A DNA stretch of 34,719 nt from assembly GCA_900768185.1 (NCBI GenBank), contig CAAGCB010000032.1, forward strand, positions 1-34,719, in the 5' to 3' direction. The DNA is from Alphaproteobacteria bacterium (GTDB lineage Bacteria; Pseudomonadota; Alphaproteobacteria; CAAGCB01; CAG-977). Each line of letters begins with the position of its first letter. Position 1 is the stretch's first letter. Under the pieces are notes generated by a model, which saw only the letters and a program-made list of their open reading frames with translations, had not been told where the DNA came from and did not search any database. The position numbers were made by a program, and so were the translations under genes. Positions 1 to 7,570 of the stretch are shown in pieces.

Positions 1-234
1 AAGGCGGCTTTTGCGAAATGCGGACTGGACAAGGATTTGAAACTGCCCGTCAAGATTACGGCGCTGGGGACTTTGCCCGCCGACGGCGAAGCGTACAACA
101 TCACGAATCGCCGCGTTTCCGCCGAAACCAAAGCGTGCGTCCGCGCCGTCCTGCGCCCGATGATCGACTTGCCCGTCGATATCGACCTCGCCGACCCGTT
201 CGTTTTGACAGTTCCGGCGTCGAAACTAAATTGA
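1..234 (+). CDS. 3' fragment of a hypothetical protein
   Basis: This reading frame is open from the first base of the window and ends in TGA at 232-234, so only the last 77 residues of a longer protein are visible. The fragment is a compact globular-looking tail with the stretches ITALGTLPADGEAYNITN and RPMIDLPVDIDLADPF, and no membrane segment. The pattern of a short strand, a run with one cysteine in ACVRAVL, and a proline-rich beta end faintly recalls TonB- or AgmX-type C-terminal domains, but this is too weak to name. No terminator is obvious before the promoter of tRNA-Leu downstream. I do not recognise the family. Confidence 0.55.
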   Translation, partial: KAAFAKCGLDKDLKLPVKITALGTLPADGEAYNITNRRVSAETKACVRAVLRPMIDLPVDIDLADPFVLTVPASKLN

Positions 235-381
235 CTGTCCGTTGCTTGACGACGGCGTTGCGCCCCGCCGCCAAAAATTGCGAAAACAACGATTCAAAGC
301 GAAAAATTAAAGACGGTCGCCGAAGGACGCCCTCCATGCTGTTTTTTCGGTTAAAGAGTCCGCCGCGGTGTTTAAAAATGT

Positions 382-409
382 TTGTCCTTTCGTTTTTTTA
401 TGTTATAGA
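382..409 (+). promoter_or_regulatory. Promoter candidate for tRNA-Leu
   Basis: TTGTCC at 382-387 and TATAGA at 404-409 are 16 bp apart, and TG at 401-402 gives an extended -10. The tRNA begins about 30 bp downstream. Transcription may continue into tig. Identified by eye from the sigma-70 consensus. Confidence 0.5.
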
Positions 410-440
410 CATCATCAGCGTATTGCGACGAATCAAAAAT

Positions 441-525
441 GCGGGCGTGGTGGAATCGGCAGACACGCCAGATTTAGGTTCTGGTGACTTCGGTCGTGGG
501 GGTTCAAATCCCTTCGCCCGCACCA
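441..525 (+). tRNA. tRNA-Leu (anticodon UAG)
   Basis: The acceptor arms GCGGGCG (441-447) and CGCCCGC (515-521) pair perfectly and are followed by discriminator A and an encoded CCA (523-525). The anticodon stem CCAGA/TCTGG encloses the loop TTTAGGT, giving anticodon TAG at 475-477, which reads CUN leucine codons. The T-arm has GGTTCAAATCC. The length of 85 nt and the long variable arm (TGACTTCGGTCG region) fit a class II leucine tRNA. tig starts about 50 bp downstream. Confidence 0.96.
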
Positions 526-576
526 TTTTTTGATGAAGTCGGGCTTTTAACTGTTTGAAACATTAGGAAATTGAAT

Positions 577-2043
577 ATGCAGGTTACTGAAACAAAGGTT
601 GACGGTCTGAAACACGATTTCAAAGTCGTCGTCCCCGCCGACACGATTGCCGCCAAAGTTACGGACAAAATCAAAGAAATCGGTGAAAACGCCACGATTC
701 CGGGATTCCGCAAAGGTAAAGCCCCCGAAGGCTTTTTACGTCAGCGCTATGAAAAAGCCGTTATGGGCGAAGTGCTGGACGAACTGATTCAGTCCGAAAC
801 GTCCAAACTGATGGCGGATCGTTCCTTGCGTCCCGCCGTTCGTCCGAAAATCGAAATCACCGCTTTCGACGAAGGCAAAGATTTGGAATTTACGGTTGAA
901 ACCGAAGTCGTTCCCGAAATCAATCCCGTCGACTTTTCCACCATCACGCTGGAAAAACTGATCGCCGACATTCCCGAAGACGAGGTCGAAAAGGCTTTGC
1001 AGCGTCTGGCTTCCGCCCGCAACGATTCCGAACCCGTGACCGAAGATCGCGGCGCGAACAACGGCGATATCGCCGTGATTGACTTTGTCGGTTCGATCGA
1101 CGGCGTCGAATTCGCCGGCGGAAAGGGCGAAAACTATTCGCTGGAACTGGGATCCGGTTCTTTCATTCCCGGATTTGAAGACCAGCTGGTCGGCAAGAAA
1201 AAGGGCGAAAAGGTTGATGTCAAGGTTCCGTTCCCCGCCGATTACCATGCCAAAGATCTGGCTGGAAAAGACGCCGTGTTCGCCGTGACGGTTAAAGAAC
1301 TGCGTTCCAAAAAAGCCGCCGAAATCAACGACGAATTTGCCAAATTCTTCGGCAAAAACTCGGTCGACGAACTGCGCGAAATGATTCGTTCCGAATTGTT
1401 GCGCGAATATGAAGGCGTTTCCATGAACGCGTTGAAACGCGCTTTGCTGGACGCTTTGGCGGACGCGCACGATTTCCCCGTTCCGCAGACGATGCTGGAC
1501 ATGGAATTCGACGCGATCTGGAAACAGGTTCAGACGGCGAAAGATAAAAAACAGCTGGACGAAGACGACGCGGGCAAATCCGATGACGAACTGCGCGACG
1601 AATATCGCGCGATTGCCGAACGCCGCGTGCGTTTGGGATTGCTGCTGGCTGAAATCGGCATGAAAAACAAAATCGCCGTCACCGACGCCGATTTGAACCG
1701 CGCCATCATGATGGAAGCCCGTCAGTTCCCCGGTCAGGAAAAAGCCGTTTTCGATTTCTATGCGAAACACCCTGAAATGCTGGAAAGACTGCGCGCGCCG
1801 CTGTTTGAAGAAAAGGTCATCGATTTCATTTTGAAAGGCGTCAAGCTGAATGAAAAGAAAGTGACGCCGGAAGAATTGTACAAAGCCGACGCCGAAGAAA
1901 CCAAAAAGCCCGAAACGAAGAAAGCTAAAAAATCGACGGCGAAAAAAGCGAAAACCGCCGATGAAAAGGCTGAAACCGCCGAAGGGGCGGGGGAAAAGAA
2001 ACCCGCCAAGAAGGTTGCTTCGAAGAAAAAAACGGAAAAATAA
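577..2043 (+). CDS. tig: Trigger factor (ribosome-associated chaperone, peptidyl-prolyl isomerase)
   Basis: Trigger factor docks at the ribosomal exit tunnel and shields nascent chains. The 488-residue product has the ribosome-binding signature GFRKGKAP at residues 43-50, an FKBP-type isomerase domain at about 163-242 (GDIAVIDFVGSIDG to FAVTVKEL) and a helical C-terminal chaperone domain. I start at ATG 577, which has AGG nine bases upstream, rather than at the TTG two codons earlier. The last 48 residues or so (441-488) form a lysine/alanine/glutamate-rich tail with repeated KK and AKK steps, longer and more basic than in E. coli TF (432 aa). It stands directly upstream of clpP, clpX and lon, the usual alphaproteobacterial order, and is followed by a terminator-like hairpin. 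Confidence 0.96.
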   Translation: MQVTETKVDGLKHDFKVVVPADTIAAKVTDKIKEIGENATIPGFRKGKAPEGFLRQRYEKAVMGEVLDELIQSETSKLMADRSLRPAVRPKIEITAFDEGKDLEFTVETEVVPEINPVDFSTITLEKLIADIPEDEVEKALQRLASARNDSEPVTEDRGANNGDIAVIDFVGSIDGVEFAGGKGENYSLELGSGSFIPGFEDQLVGKKKGEKVDVKVPFPADYHAKDLAGKDAVFAVTVKELRSKKAAEINDEFAKFFGKNSVDELREMIRSELLREYEGVSMNALKRALLDALADAHDFPVPQTMLDMEFDAIWKQVQTAKDKKQLDEDDAGKSDDELRDEYRAIAERRVRLGLLLAEIGMKNKIAVTDADLNRAIMMEARQFPGQEKAVFDFYAKHPEMLERLRAPLFEEKVIDFILKGVKLNEKKVTPEELYKADAEETKKPETKKAKKSTAKKAKTADEKAETAEGAGEKKPAKKVASKKKTEK

Positions 2044-2067
2044 CGGGCTTTTCTTTGAAAACAACAT

Positions 2068-2101
2068 GAAGGAACCGCGGGAATTTCCGGCGGTTCCTTT
2101 T
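2068..2101 (+). terminator. Rho-independent terminator between tig and clpP
   Basis: AAGGAACCGC (2069-2078) pairs with GCGGTTCCTT (2090-2099), a 10-bp stem with a loop that can itself pair, ending in a short T run. Read-through to clpP is possible because the T tract is only four bases. Confidence 0.65.
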
Positions 2102-2130
2102 AGTCGAATTATAAACAGGAGATGAAAAAC

Positions 2131-2760
2131 ATGCGCGAACGCGATCCGATGGACGTCTATATGAATACTTTGGTGCCGATGGTCATCGAACAAACCAGCC
2201 GCGGGGAACGGTCTTTTGACATCTATTCCCGTTTGTTGAAAGAACGCATCGTTTTCCTGACGGGCGAAGTGCAGGACGAAGTCGCCAGCCTGATTTGCGC
2301 CCAGCTGCTGTTTCTGGAATCCGAAAATCCGAACAAGGACATCGCGTTCTACATCAATTCGCCGGGCGGCGTCGTCACGTCGGGCATGGCGATTTTCGAT
2401 ACGATGAATTATATCCGTTGCGACGTGTCCACGCTGTGCATCGGTCAGGCGGCGTCCATGGGGTCTTTGTTGCTGGCGGCGGGGGCAAAAGGCAAACGAT
2501 TCTGTCTGCCCAACGCGCGCGTGATGATTCATCAGCCGTCGGGCGGTTTCCGCGGTCAGGCGACCGATATTGAAATCCACGCCCGTGAAATTCTGGCTTT
2601 GCGCACCCGTTTGAACAACATCTATGTCGAACGGACGGGGCAGACACTGGAAACGATCGAAAAAGCGATGGAACGCGACAATTTCATGAGCGCGGAGGAA
2701 GCCAAAGCGTTCGGTCTGATCGACGAAGTGGTTTCCAAACGCGAAAAAGCGGCGGAATAA
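2131..2760 (+). CDS. clpP: ATP-dependent Clp protease proteolytic subunit
   Basis: ClpP forms the double-heptamer serine-protease barrel that degrades proteins unfolded by ClpX or ClpA in the cytoplasm. Numbered from ATG 2131 (209 aa), the catalytic triad is Ser109 in GQAASMGS, His134 in MIHQP and Asp183 in ERDNF. The substrate-groove motif INSPGG is at 75-80. AGGAG at 2117-2121 lies nine bases from this ATG, whereas the ATG at 2122 abuts it, so the shorter start is preferred. Length and motifs are ordinary for the family. clpX follows about 100 bp downstream. Confidence 0.96.
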   Translation: MRERDPMDVYMNTLVPMVIEQTSRGERSFDIYSRLLKERIVFLTGEVQDEVASLICAQLLFLESENPNKDIAFYINSPGGVVTSGMAIFDTMNYIRCDVSTLCIGQAASMGSLLLAAGAKGKRFCLPNARVMIHQPSGGFRGQATDIEIHAREILALRTRLNNIYVERTGQTLETIEKAMERDNFMSAEEAKAFGLIDEVVSKREKAAE

Positions 2761-2858
2761 TAACGGTTCCGGCGTTTTTCCCGTTGCCTTAATACGATAT
2801 TGCCATCGCGCGTTCGTCCGCGTAACATGGCGAAAAACAAAGAAGGATTTTGACGACT

Positions 2859-4130
2859 ATGACAAAAACAACGTCCAAGGACGACAAAGACAAAAAAGGA
2901 ACGCTGTATTGCTCTTTCTGCGGCAAAAGCCAGCATGAGGTGAAAAAGCTGATCGCCGGTCCGAACGTCTTTATCTGCGACGAATGCATCGGTCTGTGCG
3001 CCGACATCGTCAAAGAGGAACGGCAGGAAAAAGCCGAAAAAGAAGCCGGCAAAATCCCGACGCCGCAAAAAATCAAAGACGCGTTGGACGATTACGTCAT
3101 CGGGCAGGATCTGGCGAAAAAAGTGCTTTCCGTCAGCGTTCACAACCACTATAAGCGTTTGCTGACCAAGGACGATGGAAAATCCGGCGTCGAAATCGCC
3201 AAATCGAACATCTTGCTGATCGGTCCCACGGGGTCGGGCAAAACGCTGATGGCGCAGACGCTGGCGCGTATTCTGGACGTTCCGTTCGCCATGGCGGACG
3301 CGACGACGCTGACCGAGGCGGGATATGTCGGCGAAGATGTCGAAAACATTATCTTGAAGCTGTTGCAGGCGTCCGACTACAATGTCGAAAAGGCGCAGCG
3401 CGGCATCATCTACATTGATGAAATCGACAAGATTTCGCGTAAATCCGAAAATCCGTCAATCACCCGCGACGTGTCAGGCGAAGGCGTGCAGCAGGCTTTG
3501 CTGAAAATCATGGAAGGCACGGTCGCTTCCGTTCCGCCGCAGGGCGGACGCAAACACCCGCAGCAGGAATTTATTCAGGTCGACACGACGAACATTCTGT
3601 TTATCTGCGGCGGGGCGTTCGCCGGACTGGAAAAGGTCATCGCGCAAAGAACGAACAAATCTTCAATCGGATTCGGCGCGAACGTGTCCGGACCGGACGA
3701 ACGCAAAACGGGCGAAGTCCTGCGCGACGTCGAGCCGGAGGATCTGCTGAAATTCGGATTGATTCCCGAATTTATCGGACGTTTGCCCGTTCTGGCGACG
3801 CTGGACGATTTGGACGAAAACGCTTTGATCGCCATTTTGACCCAGCCGAAAAACGCTTTGGTCAAGCAGTATCAGACTCTGTTCGATATGGAAAACGTCA
3901 AGCTGACTTTTACTCCGCAGGCTTTGCGCGCCATCGCCGAAAAAGCGGTTGAACGCAAAACGGGGGCAAGAGGTTTGCGCGCCATTATCGAACGGTTGTT
4001 GCTGGACACGATGTTTGAACTGCCGTCCATGGAAGATGTCGCCGAAATCGCCGTTGACGAAAAGGTCGTCGCGGGCGAAACAAAACCTTTGCGTATTTAT
4101 CGCAAGAAAAACAAAGAAGCGTCGGCATAA
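2859..4130 (+). CDS. clpX: ATP-dependent Clp protease ATP-binding subunit ClpX
   Basis: ClpX is the AAA+ unfoldase that feeds substrates to ClpP. The 423-residue protein has the N-terminal four-cysteine zinc-binding domain (C18, C21, C40, C43), Walker A GPTGSGKT at 122-129, pore loop GYVG at 155-158, Walker B IIYIDEID at 183-190 and an IGF loop in SSIGFGAN, which in this family docks onto ClpP. The ATG at 2859 is chosen over the TTG at 2850 because AAGGA at 2843-2847 is too close to the latter. It lies between clpP and lon, so three protein-quality-control genes are grouped. All catalytic motifs are intact. Confidence 0.97.
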   Translation: MTKTTSKDDKDKKGTLYCSFCGKSQHEVKKLIAGPNVFICDECIGLCADIVKEERQEKAEKEAGKIPTPQKIKDALDDYVIGQDLAKKVLSVSVHNHYKRLLTKDDGKSGVEIAKSNILLIGPTGSGKTLMAQTLARILDVPFAMADATTLTEAGYVGEDVENIILKLLQASDYNVEKAQRGIIYIDEIDKISRKSENPSITRDVSGEGVQQALLKIMEGTVASVPPQGGRKHPQQEFIQVDTTNILFICGGAFAGLEKVIAQRTNKSSIGFGANVSGPDERKTGEVLRDVEPEDLLKFGLIPEFIGRLPVLATLDDLDENALIAILTQPKNALVKQYQTLFDMENVKLTFTPQALRAIAEKAVERKTGARGLRAIIERLLLDTMFELPSMEDVAEIAVDEKVVAGETKPLRIYRKKNKEASA

Positions 4131-4148
4131 GATTTTTCGTCGGACGCT

Positions 4149-4177
4149 CTTGCGGTTTGTTTTCCGTCGTCTTATCT
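4149..4177 (+). promoter_or_regulatory. Heat-shock (RpoH-type) promoter candidate upstream of lon
   Basis: CTTG at 4149-4152 is followed after 18 bp by CTTATCT at 4171-4177. This fits the alphaproteobacterial heat-shock consensus CTTG-N17/18-CYTATNT. It ends about 44 bp before the lon ATG. The match is by eye and the transcription start is unknown. Confidence 0.5.
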
Positions 4178-4220
4178 ATAAACGGCTTTTGCAATGCTGA
4201 TTCAAGGAAAGGGAAGTGTC

Positions 4221-6644
4221 ATGGACGCGCCTGTTGAAGAAAAAGTTTATCCTTTGTTGCCTTTACGGGATATTGTCATTTTCCCGCACATGATTGTTCC
4301 GCTGTTCGTCGGTCGGGAAAAATCGGTCAAGGCTTTGGACAAGGCGATGACGGACGACCGCAAGATTGTTTTGCTGACCCAGAAAGATCCCGCGACGGAC
4401 GATCCGAAAGCCGACGACATGTACGGCGTCGGAACGCTCGGCTCCGTCGTCCAGCTGTTGCGTTTGCCCGACGGCACGGTCAAAGCGCTGGTTGAAGGCG
4501 TCACACGCGTTAAAATCAAAAATTTCGCCGAAAACGACGGTCGGTTCGAAGCCGCCGTTGAGGAATTGGCGGACGATCAGGCGGCAAAAGACGACGTTAA
4601 CGCTTTTATGCGATCGCTGATGTCGCAGTTCGAAGAATACGTCCGTTTGAACAAAAAAATTCCGCCTGAAATTCTGCTGTCCATCGGGCAGATCGAAGAA
4701 CCGTCAAAATTGGCGGACGTGATTGCCTCGCATCTGTCGCTGAAACTGATCGATCGCCAAAAGTTGCTGGAAACGCAAAACGTGTTTTCACGCTTGGAAC
4801 GGCTGTTCGGATTTATCGAATCGGAAATGGGCGTGTTGCAGGTGGAAAAGAAAATTCGCCGCCGCGTCAAAAAACAAATGGAAAAATCCCAGCGCGACTA
4901 TTATCTGAACGAACAGATGAAAGCGATCCAAAAAGAATTGGGCGATGACGACGGTTCCGCCGAATTGGACGAATTGGCGGCGCAAATCAAAAAAACGAAA
5001 ATGTCCGCCGAAGCCAAAGCCAAAGCGGAAGCCGAACTGAAAAAATTACGTCACATGAGTCCCATGTCGTCCGAAGCAACCGTTATCCGCAACTATCTGG
5101 ATTGGCTGTTGGATTTGCCGTGGGGCAAAAAATCGCCGATTCAGACCGATTTGAAAAAAGCGGAGGAAATTCTGAACCACGATCATTACGGTTTGGACAA
5201 GGTCAAAGAACGCATTTTGGAATATCTGGCGGTTCAAAAGAAAACAAAGTCCGTCAACGGTCCCATTTTGTGTCTGGTCGGACCTCCGGGCGTCGGGAAA
5301 ACGTCGCTGGGCGAATCGATCGCTCGGGCGACGGGGCGCAAGTTTGTGCGCGCCAGCTTGGGCGGTATGCGCGACGAAGCCGAAATCCGCGGACATCGCC
5401 GCACCTATGTGGGGGCGATGCCCGGCAAAATTATCCAAAGCATGAAAAAGGTAAAAACGCGCAACCCGCTGTTTTTGCTGGACGAAATCGACAAGCTGGG
5501 CGCGGATTGGCGCGGTGATCCGTCTTCTGCTTTGCTGGAGGTTTTGGATCCCGCGCAAAACAAAACGTTCAGCGATCATTATCTGGAAGTCGATTACGAT
5601 TTGTCCGACGTTATGTTCATTACGACGGCAAATTCGTTGAAAATGCCGCGTCCGCTGCTGGATCGAATGGAAATCATACGCATCGCCGGATACACGGAAG
5701 ACGAAAAGGTTGAAATCGCCAAACGCCACCTGATTAAAAAACAGCGCGAGGCGGCGGGGCTGTCTGAAAAAGAATGGAGCATCAGCGACGAGGCTTTGCG
5801 TTCTTTGATTCGCTTGTACACCCGTGAATCGGGCGTCCGCAATTTGGATCGCGCTTTGGCGGGACTGGCGCGCAAGGCGACGAAAGAGCTGATGACGACA
5901 AACAAAAAGTCCGTCGTCGTTACCGAACGCAACCTGAAAAAATACGCGGGCGTTCCCGTCTATACTTACGGCGTTGCCGAAAAACAGGATCAGGTCGGCG
6001 TGACAACGGGCTTGGCGTGGACGGAAGTCGGCGGGGAAATCCTGTCGATCGAAGCCGTTATGATGCCCGGTCACGGGCGCGTGACGCAAACGGGACAGCT
6101 GGGCGACGTGATGAAGGAATCAATCGCCGCAGCGCGTTCGTTCGTGCGGTCGCACGCCGTTCAATTCGGCATTCGTCCCGATTTGTTCGATAAACGCGAC
6201 ATTCATATCCACGTTCCCGAAGGCGCGACGCCCAAAGACGGACCGTCCGCCGGAATCGCGATGTGCACGTCTTTGGTTTCCGCGATGACGGGCGTCCCTG
6301 TTTCAAAAGACATTGCGATGACCGGTGAAATCACTTTGTTGGGAAAAGTCTTGCCGATCGGCGGGTTGAAGGAAAAACTGCTGGCGGCGTTGCGCGCGGG
6401 CATCAAAACGGTTTTGATTCCGCAGGAAAACGAAAAAGATTTAGAAGAAATTCCCGACAACGTGAAAAAGGGCATGGATATCATTCCCGTTTCCAATGCC
6501 GAAGACGTCCTGAAACACGCTTTGATTCGCCCGTTGATTCCCATTGAATGGAACGAAGATGAGGAAGAATCCGGATCGAAAGCGAAATCGGCGCCGACGG
6601 ACAATGACGGCGATGCCGAATCCGAAGAAATCCGTTGCCACTAG
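4221..6644 (+). CDS. lon: ATP-dependent Lon protease
   Basis: Lon is a cytoplasmic AAA+ serine/lysine protease that removes misfolded and some regulatory proteins. The 807-residue product shows the N-terminal LAN substrate-recognition domain (YPLLPLRDIVIFPHM), a long helical region, Walker A GPPGVGKT at about 354-361, Walker B FLLDEIDK, and the protease domain with catalytic Ser676 in KDGPSAG and Lys719 in GGLKEK; the 43-residue spacing equals that of the E. coli pair. The ATG at 4221 is preceded by AAGGAAAGGGA at a good distance, so the in-frame ATG at 4194 is not used. The C-terminus ends in an acidic tail (EWNEDEEESG onward). A strong hairpin follows. Confidence 0.97.
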   Translation: MDAPVEEKVYPLLPLRDIVIFPHMIVPLFVGREKSVKALDKAMTDDRKIVLLTQKDPATDDPKADDMYGVGTLGSVVQLLRLPDGTVKALVEGVTRVKIKNFAENDGRFEAAVEELADDQAAKDDVNAFMRSLMSQFEEYVRLNKKIPPEILLSIGQIEEPSKLADVIASHLSLKLIDRQKLLETQNVFSRLERLFGFIESEMGVLQVEKKIRRRVKKQMEKSQRDYYLNEQMKAIQKELGDDDGSAELDELAAQIKKTKMSAEAKAKAEAELKKLRHMSPMSSEATVIRNYLDWLLDLPWGKKSPIQTDLKKAEEILNHDHYGLDKVKERILEYLAVQKKTKSVNGPILCLVGPPGVGKTSLGESIARATGRKFVRASLGGMRDEAEIRGHRRTYVGAMPGKIIQSMKKVKTRNPLFLLDEIDKLGADWRGDPSSALLEVLDPAQNKTFSDHYLEVDYDLSDVMFITTANSLKMPRPLLDRMEIIRIAGYTEDEKVEIAKRHLIKKQREAAGLSEKEWSISDEALRSLIRLYTRESGVRNLDRALAGLARKATKELMTTNKKSVVVTERNLKKYAGVPVYTYGVAEKQDQVGVTTGLAWTEVGGEILSIEAVMMPGHGRVTQTGQLGDVMKESIAAARSFVRSHAVQFGIRPDLFDKRDIHIHVPEGATPKDGPSAGIAMCTSLVSAMTGVPVSKDIAMTGEITLLGKVLPIGGLKEKLLAALRAGIKTVLIPQENEKDLEEIPDNVKKGMDIIPVSNAEDVLKHALIRPLIPIEWNEDEEESGSKAKSAPTDNDGDAESEEIRCH

Positions 6645-6662
6645 GCTGTGAAAAATCAATAA

Positions 6663-6699
6663 AATCAAAGGGGGAGGGAAGATCTCTCCCTTTTTGATT
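6663..6699 (+). terminator. Terminator-like hairpin after lon
   Basis: AATCAAAGGGGGAG (from 6663) pairs with CTCCCTTTTTGATT (to 6699) in a long stem that includes a few G-U pairs. The T run lies within the 3' arm. The hairpin separates lon from the independently promoted hupB. Confidence 0.7.
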
Positions 6700-6780
6700 C
6701 AAAAACGGCGTTTCGGGATCGGAATCGGGGACTTTGATCGGGAAAAAAAGTAAAAAAGCGCGGAAATGTTATATTTTTTG

Positions 6781-6808
6781 TTGACCGACGAAACTCCGCC
6801 GTTCTAAA
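6781..6808 (+). promoter_or_regulatory. Promoter candidate for hupB
   Basis: TTGACC at 6781-6786 and TCTAAA at 6803-6808 are 16 bp apart, about 65 bp before the GTG start. With the terminator behind lon, this supports separate transcription of the abundant HU protein. Confidence 0.5.
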
Positions 6809-6872
6809 CTTCCGTTAGATTCGTTACCGAATCTGAGTTTTGACTTTTAATTTTAATAGAGGGAGCCCTCAA

Positions 6873-7145
6873 GTGAATAAGAACGATCTCGTAGCCGAAG
6901 TTGCTAAGAACACCGGTTTGTCCAAAACGGACGCCGGCAAAGCCGTTGACGCTTTCCTGAATGCCGTTACCGGCGCGTTGAAGAAAGACGACGAAGTCCG
7001 TTTGGTCGGCTTTGGCACGTTCAACGTTGCCAAACGCGAAGCCACCAAAGGTCGCAACCCCCGCACGGGTGCCGAAATCAACATTCCGGCTTCTAAACAG
7101 CCGAAGTTTAAAGCCGGCAAAGGTTTGAAAGACGCTGTCAACTAA
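6873..7145 (+). CDS. hupB: DNA-binding protein HU
   Basis: HU is a small dimeric nucleoid protein that bends and compacts DNA. The 90-residue product is exactly the usual length. It begins VNKNDLVAEVAKNTGLSK, contains the conserved VGFGTFNVAKREATKGRNPRTGAEI beta-arm region (broken here only by description: GFGTF core, then the RNPRTG arm tip) and ends PKFKAGKGLKDAVN. The GTG at 6873 is preceded by AGAGGGAG seven bases upstream; the longer open frame beginning at 6840 runs through the leader and is not translated in my reading. Transcription is probably independent, with a promoter at 6781 and a strong terminator at 7163. Confidence 0.96.
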   Translation: MNKNDLVAEVAKNTGLSKTDAGKAVDAFLNAVTGALKKDDEVRLVGFGTFNVAKREATKGRNPRTGAEINIPASKQPKFKAGKGLKDAVN

Positions 7146-7162
7146 GGCGTTCGTTTTCAATG

Positions 7163-7202
7163 AAAACAGGCGGTTCGTATTTTACGACCGCTTGTTTTTT
7201 TT
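7163..7202 (+). terminator. Rho-independent terminator of hupB
   Basis: AGGCGGT (7168-7174) pairs with ACCGCTT (7187-7193), extended inward by CGTA/TACG after one bulged T. The stem is followed by eight T residues (7195-7202). Confidence 0.85.
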
Positions 7203-7236
7203 ATAAAGATGTTTGGAACGGGAGAGGGCGGATACG

Positions 7237-7267
7237 AAAAAACCCGCTTTAAAAAAGCGGGTTTTTT
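7237..7267. terminator. Bidirectional terminator between hupB and the tRNA pair
   Basis: AAAAAACCCGCTTT (7237-7250) and AAAGCGGGTTTTTT (7254-7267) form a perfect 14-bp stem with a 3-base loop. It has T runs on both strands, so it can end both hupB read-through and the minus-strand tRNA transcript. Confidence 0.85.
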
Positions 7268-7273
7268 ATTTTT

Positions 7274-7348
7274 TGGCTCCGCGAGTAGGATTCGAACCTA
7301 CGACCAATCGGTTAACAGCCGATTGCTCTACCGCTGAGCTATCGCGGA
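7274..7348 (-). tRNA. tRNA-Asn (anticodon GUU)
   Basis: On the minus strand the acceptor TCCGCGA pairs with TCGCGGA, followed by discriminator G and encoded CCA (7274-7276 on the plus strand reads TGG). The anticodon stem ATCGG/CCGAT encloses CTGTTAA, giving anticodon GTT. The D-arm (AGCTCAGCGGTAGAGC) and T-arm (GGTTCGAATCC) are canonical. Confidence 0.95.
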
Positions 7349-7355
7349 ATAATCT

Positions 7356-7429
7356 TGGAGGCCGAAACCGGAATCGAACCGATATCTAAGGATTTGCAGT
7401 CCTCTGCATAACCATTCTGCCATTCGGCC
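7356..7429 (-). tRNA. tRNA-Cys (anticodon GCA)
   Basis: On the minus strand the acceptor GGCCGAA pairs with TTCGGCC, followed by discriminator T(U) and encoded CCA. The anticodon loop CTGCAAA between AGGA and TCCT gives GCA. U73 is the usual discriminator of cysteine tRNAs. It lies upstream of tRNA-Asn with a 7-bp gap, so the two are probably co-transcribed. Confidence 0.95.
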
Positions 7430-7463
7430 CCGAAGCGGTTTGTGTCCCTTGAAGACAAAAAAG

Positions 7464-7492
7464 GGTATATAACTTTCAAATCCTTTCGTCAA
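7464..7492 (-). promoter_or_regulatory. Promoter candidate for the tRNA-Cys/tRNA-Asn pair
   Basis: On the minus strand TTGACG (7487-7492) and TATACC (7464-7469) are separated by 17 bp, about 35 bp upstream of tRNA-Cys. The region is AT-rich. Confidence 0.6.
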
Positions 7493-7570
7493 CAAAAAAA
7501 TGCAATTTTTTTTTATCTGTGGTAAAAAAAACGCGGGTGTGCTACAAAATTCCGGAAAGGAACGGGAAAA

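Noticed and set aside
18..533. A 171-codon open frame running from the first partial gene through tRNA-Leu
   Set aside because: It is out of frame with the partial gene, crosses a tRNA gene and is low-complexity basic at its start.
736..2580. A 614-codon open frame on the minus strand across tig and clpP
   Set aside because: It is antisense to two well-supported genes, is extremely rich in Phe/His/Arg/Gln, as expected for the complement of Glu/Lys-rich coding DNA, and shows no domain.
6840..6872. An upstream extension of hupB by 11 codons
   Set aside because: The GTG at 6873 has an ideal ribosome-binding site and gives the exact 90-residue family length; the extension would translate the ribosome-binding site itself.
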